64,000 bases of DNA from Pyrocephalus nanus (taxonomy: Eukaryota; Chordata; Aves; Passeriformes; Tyrannidae): the NCBI GenBank assembly GCA_038380795.1, contig CM076259.1, forward strand, positions 99,311,739-99,375,738, written 5' to 3'. A program made the translations under genes and the position numbers. Positions 62,565 through 64,000 of the stretch are shown here, piece after piece. How positions within the stretch are numbered: the stretch's first letter is position 1; each line of letters begins with the position of its first letter. The notes beneath the pieces are model-generated. The model was not told the origin of the DNA and did not search any database. It saw nothing but the letters and a program-made list of their open reading frames with translations.

Positions 62565-64000
62565 CTTGGCTGACATCAGCCGTGAAACCAAGCACCAGCC
62601 CCCAGTACTGCTGCTGTGCAGATGAGGAAAGGGATGGCTTCTAGACATTAACCTTTGACTGCAGCACATGGTCCCTAACCATTGCCTGACTCTTCCTAAG
62701 CCACTTCCTAGTCAGGGATCAATTCAGGTGCTTAAACATTAGTAGCCAGTGACACTGTAGATGTTATTTTTTGTCTGAGAGCTTCAAATGGCAAATACAA
62801 GAAGGAATCTGCAGAAGGTTTGGGCTCTTTTGGACCCAGAGAAGATATGCAATGAGACAGATGCATCTTCTAAGTGATCAAAAATGAAGTAGTTCATGGT
62901 TCTACTTCTGCCTCTGAACTCAGGAGCTAATAGTCCCATTGAGACACATGGGATTGTTCACTTACCAAAGCTGCAGGTTCATGCCTCCTGAAATTTGTTA
63001 AGACATTGCTATATTAGTTTTGCTCAGTTCCCAGGTAATCCACAGAGAGGGATAGGGAGCACCATTCCATGGCAAGGGGAGAGTAATCAGAAGCTCCTCC
63101 ATGTGGAAGACAATCTTAATAGGTATCTCCCATTGTTTATTGTGGTGGTCACAAGACCTTGACATGCCTGCCCCCAACCCACAGAGGCCCTGGAGTCATT
63201 CCCCTGCTGCTCAGGTAAAACCTGCCCTTGAGCTGCAGCCCACTGAAGGCACAGCCTTGCATACCATGGCACATACCTACCTTGCATAACCAGGGCTTCC
63301 CCAGGGGCAGGGCCTGCCAGCTGCACCACAATAATGGGCCTTTTCTAGTAATTTTCTGAAGCTGGAGGCCTTTTTCCAACAGCTAGATTTCTTGGCTCTG
63401 AGCCTTCACAGGGGCATTTCCTGGGTCCCCATAGGCAGCTGAGAGATGAAATCTCATCAAAGAGCAACAACATGCATATTATCTCCATCGTGAATTCTTG
63501 AAAGGACCTTCTGGGTAGAGATCCTGTGACAGTACTGCTGCATCTCTTCACCAACACTCTCCCCACAGCCACAGCTAAGTCCAAAGCCATGCTGTGGTCT
63601 TCTAGATGGGTTTGTAGTGACTCTTTGTTGCTGCTGCTGTTGGCAATTGATTTCCTCCCTGAAAGGTAACTACAAGACATAAATTTACTGCACCATTAAT
63701 TCACTGACACTAGAAGGGCAAACTTCCTTCTTCCTCCTTCATGCCCACATATCCCATTTATGGTCCCTCTGTGTGACTGATCATTTTCTGTCACAGCCCT
63801 AGTATTTGCTCTTCCTACTATAGCATTTCTTATTTTTTTCTACAAATAAAGAAGTGTCTTCCTTACATGCTCAGGAAGATATTTTTCTCATGCCTGCCAC
63901 CTCCTCAGCTTTTACGCTCCCTATAAAGTAAATATGCCTCACACTCCCCCAGAAGGGCACAATAACTGTGAAGGAACATTTACTTTTTCCTGAGAATTGG
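62565..64000. other. Unique non-coding sequence, no supported gene
   Basis: Short overlapping open frames in several frames (63087-63329, 63149-63379 and 63345-63680 minus; 63101-63289 plus) show no family resemblance. No retroviral internal sequence follows the LTR and no CR1 was recognised. Confidence 0.5.

Noticed and set aside
62565..64000. Possible retroviral internal region beside the LTR
   Set aside because: No polypurine tract adjoins the LTR on this side, no primer binding site adjoins the other side, and no gag, pol or env-like frame was seen. It is a solo LTR.
1..64000. tRNA, rRNA, telomeric repeats, bacterial operons, prophage or defence systems
   Set aside because: None of the expected signatures was seen on either strand. 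The texture and repeats are those of a bird chromosome.

Overview
The window reads as nuclear, non-coding DNA from a bird genome. It is AT-leaning and has no bacterial-type gene packing: no operons, no ribosome binding sites, no tRNA or rRNA genes, and almost all open frames are short and stop-limited. The organism call rests on the repeats. There are six recognisable CR1 LINE fragments, plus one doubtful one. All are 5'-truncated, and most keep a 3' UTR ending in the ATTCTATG/ATTCTGTG octamer tail typical of avian CR1. There is also one solo LTR with an avian-retrovirus-like layout. Recognisable repeats cover only about 5 percent of the window, which also fits a bird. I cannot name the species or the host gene, and I had no database to search.

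Layout. 1-12917: unique non-coding DNA with a T/G-rich tract (77-119) and a mirrored purine/pyrimidine tract (320-401). 12918-14014: a long GT-rich low-complexity tract and a 15-copy TATC microsatellite. 14015-25828: unique sequence with a weak minus-strand exon candidate (15509-15718), a doubtful LINE fragment near 18630-18800 and A-rich tracts. 25829-25995: a CR1 3' end. 25996-31869: unique and AT-rich, including a 2 kb block with no long open frame. 31870-32240: an old CR1 3' end. 32241-44879: unique sequence with the best candidate host exon (35248-35377, minus), a possible ancient repeat near 34380-34500 and an A/C-rich tract (42160-42238). 44880-45680: a broken CR1, plus strand. 47955-48262: an old CR1, minus strand. 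52084-52116: a perfect 15-bp-arm palindrome. 56172-57143: the longest and best preserved CR1, minus strand, with a reverse transcriptase remnant carrying one stop and one frameshift. 61733-61920: another CR1 3' end. 62173-62564: a solo LTR, minus strand. The rest, to 64000, is unremarkable.

The most likely interpretation is an intron or an intergenic interval next to a gene. If the exon at 35248-35377 is real, the window lies inside a minus-strand gene with very large introns. I found no complete gene and no convincing new biological system. The items most worth checking are the 35.3 kb exon candidate, the promoter-bearing solo LTR, the perfect palindrome and the well-preserved CR1 copy.
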